In this document: piece by piece, positions 13,501 to 27,000 of the stretch
Position numbering within the stretch: the first letter of the stretch is position 1
Layout: each line of letters begins with the position of its first letter
Source of the DNA: Aselliscus stoliczkanus
Lineage: Eukaryota; Chordata; Mammalia; Chiroptera; Hipposideridae
Direction: 5' to 3'
NCBI GenBank assembly: GCA_033961575.1
Contig: CM066738.1
Span: forward strand, 71,285,478-71,349,477
DNA length: 64,000 nt
The notes under the pieces: model-generated
Told to the model about the DNA's origin: nothing
Seen by the model: the letters and a program-made list of their open reading frames with translations, nothing else
Database searches by the model: none
Program-made: the position numbers and the translations under genes

Positions 13501-16500
13501 ATCAGGCTCAAATGTCTAGTGCATAAGAGCACCACCATCTGAAGTCCCTTTTCCCACAGAAGCAACAGCCAAGGTAACCCTAGGCACCCCTGTCCTAGAG
13601 GGCAGCCAGAGCCCCCTGTTTGGGCAGTAAAAAGGACACTGTGGAGGATTTGCTCTCTGTCTCTTTGGCAGCTGTTGGATCTTGGCCCTTTCCCAATTTC
13701 CCTCTCAGTATGAGAGAAACAGCAGCGCTGTCAGTGTGATAATGAGGAATAGGCAGAGAAGGAGATAAATTAAATGCAGGACTTCAAGATTGCTTGGGCG
13801 CTGTCTCCTCTCAAGCACCCAGTCTTCCATCAGAAACAGTCCAGGGAGATAAACAAGACTCATGGTGCATGGGCAACCTTTACAGCCTAGCCCAGGCTGT
13901 GGAGGGTTCCAAGGGGCAGCAGGGGTCAGAACTAGACAGGGAGGGAAGAGCATAAAGAAAAACTGACCATCTTAGAATTGACCAGTTAGATTATAACCCT
14001 CATACAAATTCTGAAAATTGATCCTATAAATTATTGAGAGAGTGAGAGAGAATAGCTTGTTCTTATCTTGGAGCCATTTCTAAAACCTCTACACATTTTC
14101 ACATAGCACTTCACTGACTCCATGCCTATATTTCCTTGTAGAACTATCAAGTCCTTGAAAACAGGGACTCTATCTTACTCATCACTTGCATCCACTGTTT
14201 TAGGACCATCCCTGACATAGCATAAGCACAACTAAACTGAGAATATCTGAAAGACCTAAGCCCCTCTTGCTTTCCCTGGAGAGAATGTTCCAAACACCTA
14301 GTTGAATATGCTGATCCTCAATTTCAAACAAACCCCAAATGCTTGCGTTCTGATGCCTTCATCCTACCTCCTCTTTAACTAAAGTAATGCTCTTAAATAG
14401 ACAGGGTCCACACCATTCTCTAAACAGCAAAGGTTAATGATTGTGCTATAAATAGCCCTGAAGCTGATGTAGTGTGTGACTGGCTGACCTCAACTTCATG
14501 AGGACTAGATTCAGGAACCTTAAAAATGTGAAAAGACGCTCGAAAAACAACACTCCTGCACCATCTAGTGCAGAATGCACAATTTAAGCACAGATTAAGT
14601 GGTTCAAGAATTGTAAACATGTTTTGTGGCATCAACACGCAGTTGATGCAATACAGTCTGGGTTGAGCCTTTATCCCTGTGCCTCAAAGTTAAAATTCTG
14701 TTGGCTCTCTGAGTGAGGGAGCAAATCCCATTTCTCTGAAGATTACAGAGCATGGAATTGCCATAGTACAAAGTGTGGCACAATCTTACCGCATTCAAGA
14801 CTAATTGATATTTGAATATGAAGAAAATCTCCTCTTACCACATTTTAGCCCTCCGAACTGGCAGGAAAAAGGGAAGGTTAGTTCCAAGACATGATTAGTG
14901 CTGCTTGCTTTATCTCATATACAAGCAATAGACGCACCAGGTAACAAGGTCATTGTTGGGTCAGATTCTTGTGGTTCTCCTGGAACTTCTGGTACCTCGA
15001 GATGCTCTCTCTTAACACCACAGCAGAGGGGCCCCATAGAAATACTAAATGAAAATTTTCAAACATAAGAATTTCCTTTCTTTATTACTGTTTAAAACAG
15101 TCTGAGGGGAATCAAGGTTCCCAGATTTTTGGAGCCTCTACAAGAACCAGGAGGTTTAGAGATCAGAAGAGGAGATGATTCCACGCACCAAAATGGAAAC
15201 CCAGTGCCAGAAGGGAGAAAAGTGGCAGGCTTGTGCCTAGGACATAGAGAACTATAGATGTGATCCCTGTCATCACATCCCAATGCATTCCAAAGGTTAT
15301 GACCCAAAGCTGTATCACCTGTATCTACGAGACAGCTTATCATTCTAGTCACTCATGAGTGAGTAAAAAGGGCAGTTTAATCAAAGCGCTACTGAGAGAC
15401 CATGATCCATCCACTAGAATAGCTAAAGTAAGACTGATAACACCAAATGTTGGTGAAGATGTGGAGTATCTGGAGCTCTCATACATTGCTAGGTAGGAGT
15501 GTAAAATGGTACAACACATTAGAAAACTGGCACTTTCTTTAAAAGTTAAACATACATCTACTCTAAGACCCAGAAATTCTATTCCTAGGTATTTATTCAA
15601 GAGATAGGAAAACAGAAATCCACAGAAAGTCTTGTATAAGAATGTTCACAGGGGCCGGCCAAGTGGCGCGTTGGTTAAGAACTGGCTTGGGACGCCAGTG
15701 GCCCCAGTTTGGATCCCACATATGAGGGCCAGTGACACTGCTTCTACAGCTAAGATGGTGAACGTCAGCTGGGCTGGAGCTGGGCTGCTGTGAGTCCCCG
15801 GGATGGCATAGCTGCAGCCCCTGCTGCAGTGGGCTGCCATAGGCTACAGTGAGTGGCCAGCAGCTAGCGTGAGTGGCCAGCAGCTGGTGTGAGCTGCCAA
15901 GAGCCGCTGTGAGCGGGCGTCCAGAGGCTGGCAACAGATCTGCCTCACCCAGGAAGAGTGCAATGATGATACCAACATGGGCCAGTGAAGCAATGTCCTC
16001 CACAACTAGCCTGAATAACAAAAGGACAGCAACTTGTCTGTTCCCTTTCCCCAATTTCCCAGCACTGTTCCCCGTCCCCAATTTCCCAATAAAATCTTTA
16101 AAAAAAAAAAAAAAAGAATGTTCACAGAAGCCTTATTTATAACAGCCCAAAACCTAAAAACAGCTCAGGTGAATAAAGAAAACATAATATGTTCCCATAA
16201 TGAGAACAGATAAGTGGTTGCCAGATGTGAGGGATAAGAAGTGGGTGAAATGGGTGAAGGGGGTCAAAAGGTACAAACTTCCAGGTAGGTGTAAGATAAA
16301 TAAGTCCTGGGGACATAATGTACAGTATGGTGACAATAGTTAAAAATACTGCATTTATAGTGAGGTGTGTAAATGTGTAATCATTGTTATTTTATATACC
16401 CAAAACTAATAATAAAAAGAGAAAAAAACAATAAGAGAGTAGATCTCAAAAGTTCTCATCGTAAGAAAAAAAAATCTGTAACTACATGTGGTGATGGATG

Positions 16501-18098
16501 TTAACTCAACTTAGTGTGGTGATCATTTTACAATTTATACATATATCAAATTATTGATGTTGTATACCTAAAATGAATACAGTGCTAAATGTCAATTATA
16601 TTTCATTTTTTTAAAAGCCTGAACAGTCTCTTTTCATGTGGGTTTTACAAGCAGTTTCCCTACTTTAGCCAAGATTGTTCTGTTACTCAACAGTCCTCAT
16701 CCAGGCAGACACTCAAGGACTAACCCCAGATCTACCAAAGATTCAAGTCAAAGGCATTCCACTAACAGGAGATGAAAGGAGAAATAGACATACCTGTCTT
16801 TAAGGTACCTTGACACACAATTTGTAAGTTTTAGGAAAGCAACAAATGTGATCATGGTGACCACACACAGAGCATTTTTATAAAAAGAGTGCCTTCATAT
16901 AACTTAATACACATAATAGTAGGTGTGGGATGCTCATGGCTTAGATACTGAACTTGGTGCTGGTATAGGTGGCAATCCCCAGCTTCTTCTGGAAGGTTGC
17001 CACCAGCGTGTATGAACTCCACACCCACCTTCTCTAGGGCCTTTGCCACAGCCCTGCTATGATGGCTGCCAAGGCCTGCAGGACTTCACTGGGGAGCCTC
17101 AGCTACTGACAGCAAGAAAAGCCACGGCTGCCTCTGCTATTGACACCAGAGTCAAAGCCAGTCTCATCAGTCCAGCAAAATCCTTCTCAGAAGCCAACTC
17201 TCTATACCTGATCTCTTCAAAGACACCCACTCAGCTACATGAAAACTGCAACAAACCAAAGACGCAGCTAAGAATCCCTCCAGTACCAAGCCTCTCTCTG
17301 ATGAACTTCACAGGCTTTACAACTCCCTGAGTTGCACACCAGACCTACCCTGAGTCATCCACCATATGATGTGATCAAAGAGAAGGAATGGCAGGTAAGC
17401 ATCTGATGTCCAATATCCATTCTTCTTTTATTTAAACTTAAAATATAATTTGTAAGAAAATTGATTCTTCTTGCAAATATCCTTTTCTAGCATAAATGAT
17501 GCATTAAGAGAAAAGTAATTAAAATTATCCTTATGAGACACGGGTTCACATATGTCAAATACAATCTAGAAACATTACCTGAGTTACTACCCACAGTTCC
17601 CTAAGGATACAAAGTCCAATAGTTTGAAGCAGCTAAAAACACCAACAGAAGGCCAGCCAAGTGGCACGTTGGTTAAGAGCTGGCTTGTGACGCCAGCAGC
17701 CCCGGTTCAGATCCCACAAATGAGGGCCAGTAACACTGCCCTCTACAGCTTAGATGGTGAATGACAGCTCCATCTGGAGCTGGGCTGCTGTGAGTCCCCG
17801 GGATGGCATGGCTGCAGCCCCTGCTGCAGTGGGCTGCCATAGGCTACAGTGAGTGGCCGGCAGCCAGTGTGAGCACCTGGCAGCCGGTTTGAGCTGCCAA
17901 GAGCCGCTGTGAGCGGCCGTCCAGAGGCCAGCAACCAATCTGCCTCAGCCAGGAAGAGTGCAATGATGATACCAACATGGGCCAGTGAAGCAATGTCCTC
18001 CACAACGAGACTGAAGAACAGGGGAACAACAACTTGTCTGTTTCCCTCCCCCGGTTCCCCAACGCTGTTGTCCACCCCCAATTCCCCAATAAAATCTT

Positions 18099-18134
<36 letters not shown>

Positions 18135-20968
18135 ATATAAAAAAATAAAAACACCAACAGGAAGCTGTCATTGTTTTGGGCACAGCATGAGCTAGAAGGA
18201 CCTTTAGAAATAATCCAATCCACTTTTCTCATTTTCCAGATAAGAGAACTGAGACCCTGAAGGCTTGGAAAATGCCGCTTGCAAAGCAAATGGTCAATAA
18301 ACAGTTTAAGGAGCATGGCCAATAAAACATGTATTTTCAGGCATACCACACGCAGATGTGACTGTTTTATCTTTGGCATCAATTTCCAAACTTTTCAAAG
18401 TGAAAAACCACAATAGAATAGTGTTATTGTGGGCAATTTCTGAATCTGAAAAACAACTATAGAGTAATTAAGACAGCAACAGGGTAAACATAAGTTCTAA
18501 AACTTGACTTCTTTCATCAGCGATTATGAAGATTAGATGATAACGTGATAAAAATTTATAAAAAGGTATCAGTTAGAAATAGAGTGAATTTGAACTTTTG
18601 CACCAAATCCTTAAGCACCAGAACCAAAGCAATTCTGGATGCTTGAAGAAGGAATTAGAAGACAACACAAGTGCTAGTTTACTGGGTAGGTATGAAACCT
18701 GTCTGTACATCTCAGATTGCACCAGATGAAAACATACAAAACAAAGTTCAAGAAGGGATAAGAATAAATTCCTGGGCAATAACTCTATAATGGGTTATTA
18801 AAAACAGTTTCAAGTATGTGGGCTGTTTCTAACCCCTGAGTTTGACATCCTGGAAGGCAACCACATTCTTTTATAAAATGTCCCTTAGAGATATAATCAG
18901 GCCAGAGCACTGCACTGAATGGGCAATATAAAACAAACAAACATACGAAATGATGTTTACCTGTGGGATGAGATGCAAATGTCAGGAACACCACACTGAA
19001 AAAGAAACAGCAGAGCAGTGAAGAAAGCTTCCCTGGCACTGAGAAAACATATATGTCCAACCATTCTAGTTGGAAATAGTGAAATTGGCCTAAAAGTGAA
19101 TTATTTGCACTAAGTGGTTTCTTTCTGCCTAAATTCACCTCCTCAGTGAGAGACAGAATCTCTTGAAATGCCTCAGGTTTTGGCAAGAGGAATGAATCTA
19201 CCCTGTGACGGACTGAGGATCCATGTCCCACTGAGGATCAGCGTGTCACCAGTGAATATCATGCACGCCTAACCTACATCGTATTTGTAAGTGAAACAAA
19301 GCAAACTCGAAATTACAAATAGGCTGCACTCTAAAAGCTAGCTACTGAATGGGAGATAAGCTGATTGTTGCCACAAAATTAACTGCATAGAAGTCCAAGA
19401 AAGTAACCCATAAAATGATCCATCCCATCTACGATGTGCCTGAAAACTACCTGGGCTGCTTCGCAATTGATGCCAAAAAGGATGAAAAGGAGAAGGAGGA
19501 GCATTCCTCTTAAGTGGGTTGTGTTCATCCTTGGCTTCCTCCCATCTTCCTCTCTAGAAGCATCTCCCATCTTCCAGTGCCCATCTGTAGCATCTTCATA
19601 CTTCCCGAAGCCCACCTTTTATACTCTTCCATCACATGCCATCCAGGCAGCTGATCCAGTTAAAGGTTAGAAATAAAACTTTATACAAGTATGGGAGGGA
19701 ATTTCTTTTTTAAGTCCTGGGTGGCCTACTCTGATTCTTAACCCTGACTGCACATCTGAATAGCCCAACATCTGGGCCTAAGTTAGAATCTCCAAGGGTA
19801 TGGTCCAGGTATCCATTGTTTTTACCTTGTTATGGCCCCTGGTGGCTCTAAAGTGCACCAGGACTGATAATCATAGCAATAAATCTCTAGTTGGTGACAT
19901 TATAGACAGTGTAGAGGAGGACAATCCTGAAGAGGGAAACCACTATTAGCTCATTAGCCTTGTCCTGCTCCTGGGTTATTTCCTGGCACCATTTCTGTTT
20001 TTCTCAGGCCCTTCCTTTGCTCTATCTCTAAAGCACAGGTTCTCTGATGGAAAGAGGCAGAAGGAGAGGAGGGTCAGAAGGAAGAATAGAGAATATCTAT
20101 TCTGGCCATTCAGAAATTGTATGTTTGTATGGCAGGGTTTACATGTGGCTAGAGAAATTACACACTCTACTAATGGGACTAGAGACTTTCTTTCCTTTGC
20201 TTGCCATCTCTTCTTTCTTTGGTAAACGCATACTCCATTATTTTATCTCACTATATCCCGTTTTGCTTATAACTTCAGCAGTAGAAGCTATTGCTCTTAT
20301 GACAGGATATGAGGGTCGCGTTTCCATCCCAATATCTCCCGGGGCTTGTCATGATGCCCAAAATCCCATCACTGGAATCACCCCAAAGAATGGCCCTTAT
20401 ATAAAATATTAGGGAATAAAAATAAGAAGGAATAATTAAATGAAAGAGTTGGGTTCTAATCCCTGGTCAAATTTTGCAAATATAGTATTATGCCACTCCT
20501 AATTTGTACACTGTGCCCTCCTGGAGGGCAACTACCATATTTTATTCATCTTTGCCTAGCAGGGCCAGACATACAGCAGGTGCTCCACATGTTTCCTGAA
20601 TTGCAATTAATCACCTCTAAGTGTTTGTAGTGGAGATATGTTTGTAAAGAAAAATAACTTGAAGCCTCCAATCATTCTAAGATTACATATTATATGTAAA
20701 CTCTAATGAAGAAATTATACCAATATAAAAGGCATATCATGCAAGATAAACAGCAGACCTTTTAAATTCATTCATTCAACAAATATTTATTGAGTGCCTA
20801 GTAAGTGCCAGGTACTGTTCTAATTTGGGGAACAAAATAGATAACATTCCTATGCTCATGGGAAATAAAATGGGGAAATATGAAAAAAATACAATCTCTA
20901 CAGGCTAAATGCCAATACATTTTTCTCTATTTCACAAGTCATTCCCGAGAGAATATCTATTTCCCTGT

Positions 20969-21005
<37 letters not shown>

Positions 21006-24000
21006 AATTTCAACTGCAAAACAAGGAGGTGGGGTGTGAACGGGGAACACTACAGTAGTTTTCTATTTAATAGATCAAGAGAGATTAGTGTCCACCTATA
21101 TTAAAAAGAGATGGTGCTAGGTGTACATCGAATAATGTGCTTTCCTTATAAATTACCTAAATTCCTCAGAATTCTGATCAAAACCATACCAGTTTTAGAC
21201 ATTTCATCTATGTTCACTCCCATACACAACTTCTTCCTTTACTCTTTCCTTCATCCTTTCCCCTCTACTTTGAGCCTTAGACTTCTATCTATATGAGAAA
21301 CACCAAAGAGTCAGGGTCAGGGAGCAAATACCTCCTCAAGAAAATAGTAGTATGTGCCAAGGTTAAGAACCATCCAACTACTTGGCTCTCTCAAAAAAAT
21401 GAAGAGATCAAATCAGTCCTTGGCCCTGGCAGGCAGAGCTCTGGGCCAGCACCTACAAGCACAGATCTCTGAGCACTGATCCCCGGGCCCATGGAACACT
21501 GAATAGCAGACTTTTTTCTGATTCAGACATCTTCCTCACTTGTGCTGAAAAAAAAGACTTGGACATAGAATAGTGGCTTTAGCCAAGGGCTGGTGTTGGG
21601 CTCAGCCAGGAAGCCTCCAGCAGGAGGCTCACCAGAAGTGAACATCCTCACATCCGGGGAGGGCAGGAGAACTAGCTGAGGATCACAGAGGTTCATTTTC
21701 CCATCCCCTTATGCTTCTGCTGCTCCAGTTGGCTATAAGTTCTGTGGAGAAAAAGAAATGCCTAAAGGGGTCCAATGTCATAAGAGTGTCTTGAAAACGC
21801 AGCTGGTGTGTCTGGGCAGAGTGGAAGTAATGATTGTTTTCAGCTGAGCACAAAAGAGGCCGACAGCAGTGTTTGGAATGATTCTTGTTATCAAAAAGGT
21901 GTTTTAATAAATACTAAGATATTTATGAGCTTTATCTGCAAATGGAAAATACAGCTCATGGTGAACGTATTTCAGCCGAGTATCTTCCCCCAAAAATCAG
22001 TGTGAACAAATGCTGAGAGGCACCTCTTCGACCTTGGTGCTCTCTACGGAATGTTGCTACATTAGGCAAACTTGGGTTCCCAGCAGCAAATCTCACTCTG
22101 CTTCTTAGTTAGGTTCTGCAGTCTGCGGCTACTAAAACCAAGAATGCTCCCCAGCTATTCCAGTTAGAGGTCAGACCCCTATTCTTTGCTTGGCTTAAGG
22201 CAAGGGCACAAATGGAAATCCATATACCAATTTAAATGTTATAAATCAAGCCTCAAACTTCATCCTACCTGAACAAATCTCTTCAAAACAATCTGGAAGT
22301 TCAGATTAAAATTTAGAATTCTTGGAGTCCTTGGAGCTTCATTTCAGAATGTGGCAGCATGGGGACATCCAGCATCCTAATGTGCCCCCTTCCCTTCCCA
22401 CCCCAGGCTCCATCCTTCACACCCTTGTGTGTTGACACCTCAGCCTGCACGTCCACCTTCCAGTCACATCCCTCCCATGAACAACATTTCTTTGGACACC
22501 CATGGGTCTCGGAGTGAGTTGGGAAACAGACCCAGAGAGGCCTTGGAATAGAGCTCTGGACCACTTGAGTAGGGAATTCCAGGCCCAAGCTAAAAGGGAG
22601 GGTGTGGGCTCTGGGAAAAAAATATCCCCTTAGCCTTTCAGACTCCATATTGCTTGGGGAGAGACATGGACTTCTAAAATGTGGGGCTAGACAGGGTCCC
22701 CTCTTGTCTGGTCTAAGGGCAGGACTGCTATTTAGTTTCCTCAACTTCTAGCTATCTCACAAATTATTTAGCTTGCCTTCCTGGCAGGCATATTGGCTCA
22801 GAACTTCCTAATCAAAATATTATTGGAAAATAAATATCCATTAGCTCTAGTAGGATATCAGTTACTCTTTGAAAATGTAAATTATATTTTACCTGAATAT
22901 ATAGTTTAAGTACTGCTGGTCAATATCACTACGGAATAAGAGAGAAAAAAAGATAAAATGTGAAATAATAAAAGTGTTTTACATACACAAAATTGTCATT
23001 ATCTTATATTAATAAATTATATCTATGTATAAGTTATTACATTTATAAATTATCAATAAACAGTATGAAGCATATACTCAAAACTAGTTCCTGGCTCATT
23101 TTTAAAAATATTTTCTAGTTTAGTACTATCATACACATTTTCACTTGTGGTTGATTATTTCTTATGTGTTCATTTGCCCTTTAATGGAGTGCCAATTCTG
23201 TCAGGCCACCAGACTATCTTCTAGGGCTATCATATTTTATAAATAAAAATATAGGACACATAAATAAATATGAATTTCAGATAAGGAATATTGTTTTAGT
23301 ATAAATATGCTCCAAATATTGCATGGAACATACTTACCCTAAAAAATTTTTTTGGGGGGCTGGCAGAGTGACTCAGTTGGTTAAGAGCATGAGCTAGGAG
23401 CAACAGAGTTGCCTATTCGATTCCCACGTGGGCAAGTGAGCTGCACCAGAGCTGAGCTGCAGCTGAGCCGCCAACAGGTGGCAGGATGGCTCAGCTGGTG
23501 AGAACACGTGGTTCTAACAACAATGTTGCTGGTTCAACTCTCACATGGGATGATGGGCTCTGCCCACCCGCAACTAAGATTGAACAGGGCACCTTGAGCT
23601 GAGTGGCAGCGAGCTGCCACCAGGCAGCCAGATGGCGACTGGACTTGGAGCTGAGCTAGCTACACCCTTCACAACTAAGATTGAAGGATAACAATTTGGC
23701 TGTTCACTTTCTCCAATTCTCCAACACTGTTCCCCTTCCTCAATTCCCCAATAAAATCTAAATAATAATAATTGTTTTCACCACTTAACTGTAATTCAAA
23801 TTTAACTGGGCAACCTGTATTTTATCTGGCAACTCTATTGGCATTTTGCTGCATAAACACTTTATTAAAAGAACAAAAGATATTCTAGGGGCCCGAAGTC
23901 ACACAACCTCAGGGGACTCATTCTCCCAGGAGTCATACCCTTCAGACCTCTTCTCTTTAGGCCTTCAGGCAGCCCATAAGCCAGCAGTCAGCTGGCTAGT

Positions 24001-27000
24001 CCAGGGGCTCTGACCTCACAGCTCCAGCCCAACCAAGGCCTGAATTCTCTTTTTCATTTATAGTTGTCAAGGCTGGTCCATTGACTGCCCACAACAAAGG
24101 CCTCATTTTTACCCCAGAACAGAGCTATTGCCTGGGAGACTTCTGGGTCTTAACCTAGTTAAGTAAGAAAGGGGCTGGGGAAACAAGAAAAAAGAGTTGT
24201 ACCCTTGAGATGGAGGAAGTAAACTGGGGCCCAAAGCAGCTGGTCACATAATTTTTATAAAAACATCACCTAAATGGCTACCTGAAGAAAGAGGGCAGAA
24301 ATTTCTCTGCTCTTCACACATCGCTGACGGCTGGCATGTTTCAGGTCCTGGTGGACCCAGGCTGGAACATATCAACAGCAAGACAAAGGGCTCCCAGGCA
24401 GAGCCTGCTGCCCTCAACACAACCCAGACTTGCAGAGTCTCTGGTTAAACAGAAGCAGCTCACAACACCGTGGGTCTCACCCCTTTCCTAAACCAAACAA
24501 CAACTCATCAAACTTTAAAAAGTTTACCTTAATGCATTGGATTTCTGGGATTTCTGTAGTATCCTATAAGCCCCTGAAAATGAAGCAACATGTGTTATGG
24601 CACAGGGCTATCTGTGTCAGGGGCTGCCTGAACTTCCAAGGGAAGCACAAAATCCACATGGAGACCCTTCTTCCCAGTGGGGGAGGGGTTGCCCACAGCC
24701 ACCAGGGGGCGACCAACAACACTTTGGAGGTTTTCAAGGATGAGAACTGCATAATCCCCCTTGAAATTGCTGGTTAGTACAGAGCGTGCTGGGTGGGAAG
24801 GCTTGTGATGAACAGAAGAATACACTAACAGGAAGCTGTTGGTTCCTCTGCATGGTGAACCGGAGAAAGAGAAACACCGCTGGGTTTCTGAACAATGTGT
24901 AACGAAGTCAGGGCACAGTTTTTTCCCCTAGGACTACAGACAAGAAATATTCAAAGTATTGGATTGTTGGAAAAGTCATGACGTATTTTTTCTGTTTCTT
25001 GTTGCAAAAATACCTCATGACTTTTCCAACAACCCAATATGATTTGAAATATAGTCAGGTGGTCCTTTCACTTCACCCACTTACTTTTTTATTTTTTTTG
25101 TATACTGATGAGAGTGTCTTTGACACAAAGTTTAGGACCTCTTCCTACCATTTTTAGAGAAAACCAACGAACATTCCACAAGGGGACTTGAGCAACCAGA
25201 GCCTGAGCCGTGAGTTAATTAATGTTTGTCACGAAAAAGAGACTACATTGGAAATGGAAACATTTGAGGAAAAGTCCAAACCAGGAAAATCAAACCAGGA
25301 AATGCCCATTTAATTTTAAATCCGACAGGTTGTATTTAATCTTCCTATTGTCCAGAGTCACTAAAAGGTGGATATACAATAGGGTCTAAATAATAAGCCT
25401 CAATTATTTAAGTAAGCATTCTTTTAAAACTTACCAACGCAGGATAAGTGAATTAAAGCCCAGAAATATCCATCTGGATCAAACTGTAATACAGGATTTG
25501 CAAAAAAAAATAAAAAAAAAATGGCTTTAGGTTCAGACAAACAGAAACCTGTGTGGCAATCAGAAACCCTAAATGTTCATGCACAGTGCCAAACAAGGGT
25601 GCCTAGACAGGACTTCTGGGACCTTGGGTCAGTCCCTCCTCATTTCTTACCCAGTTGCCTATGACATCTTCCTAACATGCTTTCTGCCTCCAGCACCCCT
25701 TTCTCCATCTCACACTACCCTCACACTGGGTCTCTAAAGAGCTAATCCAGTGGCTTAAAATCACCTATTGCTTAAAATCAGTCAATAGTCCCCCAGTGAC
25801 TTCAGGATAAAATCTAAACTCATGACACTAAGGATCTCTATGACAAGCCTCTGTCAAGCCCGCCAGTCCCATCTATTGCCCACTCTCCAGAGCAAGAGAA
25901 CTTGCACTTCTCCAAGTGTGAATGCCTCCCCCCACCAGCTCAGCCCCTCATCTTCCCTTCCTTATCTGTCTCCATACTTATTTCCTGTGTCTATCTTCAC
26001 CCCCACTTGATTGGAAATTCCAGGAAGGCAGGAATTAGCATGGGAACATACACATACGTGTAGGTGTTCAATAAAGTTAAATCCCAGAATACTTAGGACA
26101 CCTCCGGGACTTTGCCCAAACCTGCTTTCTCCTTCTGGCTAACTCTTCCTCACCCTTCAAGATTTAGGTCCAGTAAGCAGAGCCTGGCTCTAGCATCAGA
26201 AAGATCTGGATTAAATTCTAAAATCCCCATTTATTAGCTGGTGACCTTTTGGGCTTCATTGTTCCTTAGCTATAAAATGGAGATAATAGTAGTCCTATCC
26301 TTGTGGAATTGTTGTGAGATTTTAAATAAAATAAGGCACATAAAGCTTTGGCACAGAGCCTGGCATACATAAGGCTCCCTATAATTGTTAGTTGTTCCTA
26401 CTTCGTGAGTCCCCACATCCTCTTAGGTGCTTCACTGCACCCCATGCCTCCTGGGACAGAGCCTTGGCCCCCCTGTGTTATAATTATCTGTTTATTGTCT
26501 GTTCTCCTTTTTGCTCTGACTAGACTCTGACTTCTGTCTGAACAAGGGGAATTTTTCTTCTTTGTGCCCCCAGAGGCTGGCTCAGTGCCTGACACTAAAT
26601 GGGGACTTAATAAATGCTGGGGAAGAAGAGAAAGAAAAAGACTCAGCCATGAGATGACTACTGGGGTGGGGGTGGGGGTGGGTGGGTGGGTCCTCAGTGC
26701 CTAATAAAGAAAAACAGGGTAACAAAATAAAAATCAATCCGTAGATGAGAGCAAAAAAATCAACTGTGCCTCAGTGCGTGAGGCTGGGGCTATTTGGGCG
26801 CTGGCCTCAGATTCTCCAGGAATATATAGAGGACAGACTCCACTGCCACAGCACCCAGAGGCCAGAGCTCTAGGGGCCACACTGCTGCAGTCTTGGGGAG
26901 AAGTATTGGCCTGGCCAAAAGGTACCCCGCTCGAAAGCTTTAAATGCATTTTCATAGGCCAGGGTTATTCTTATTCTGAAAGGAAGGACTAGAAAATTCT

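Larger units (their letters stand above)
11687..18960 (-). other. TMEM241 intron between exons h and i
   Basis: Contains an antisense MIR, three long family-A SINEs, an L2 end and an L1 3' end. A 52-codon membrane-type reading frame lies at 13863-13705. 12080-12773, 14260-15370 and 16620-17630 show nothing I can name. Confidence 0.8.
18996..22892 (-). other. TMEM241 intron between exons g and h
   Basis: Contains the TATA-plus-signal-peptide candidate (19623-19379), a hAT-like fragment, an L2 end, another old repeat and a (CA)17 microsatellite. 21300-22892 shows no supported feature. Confidence 0.8.
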
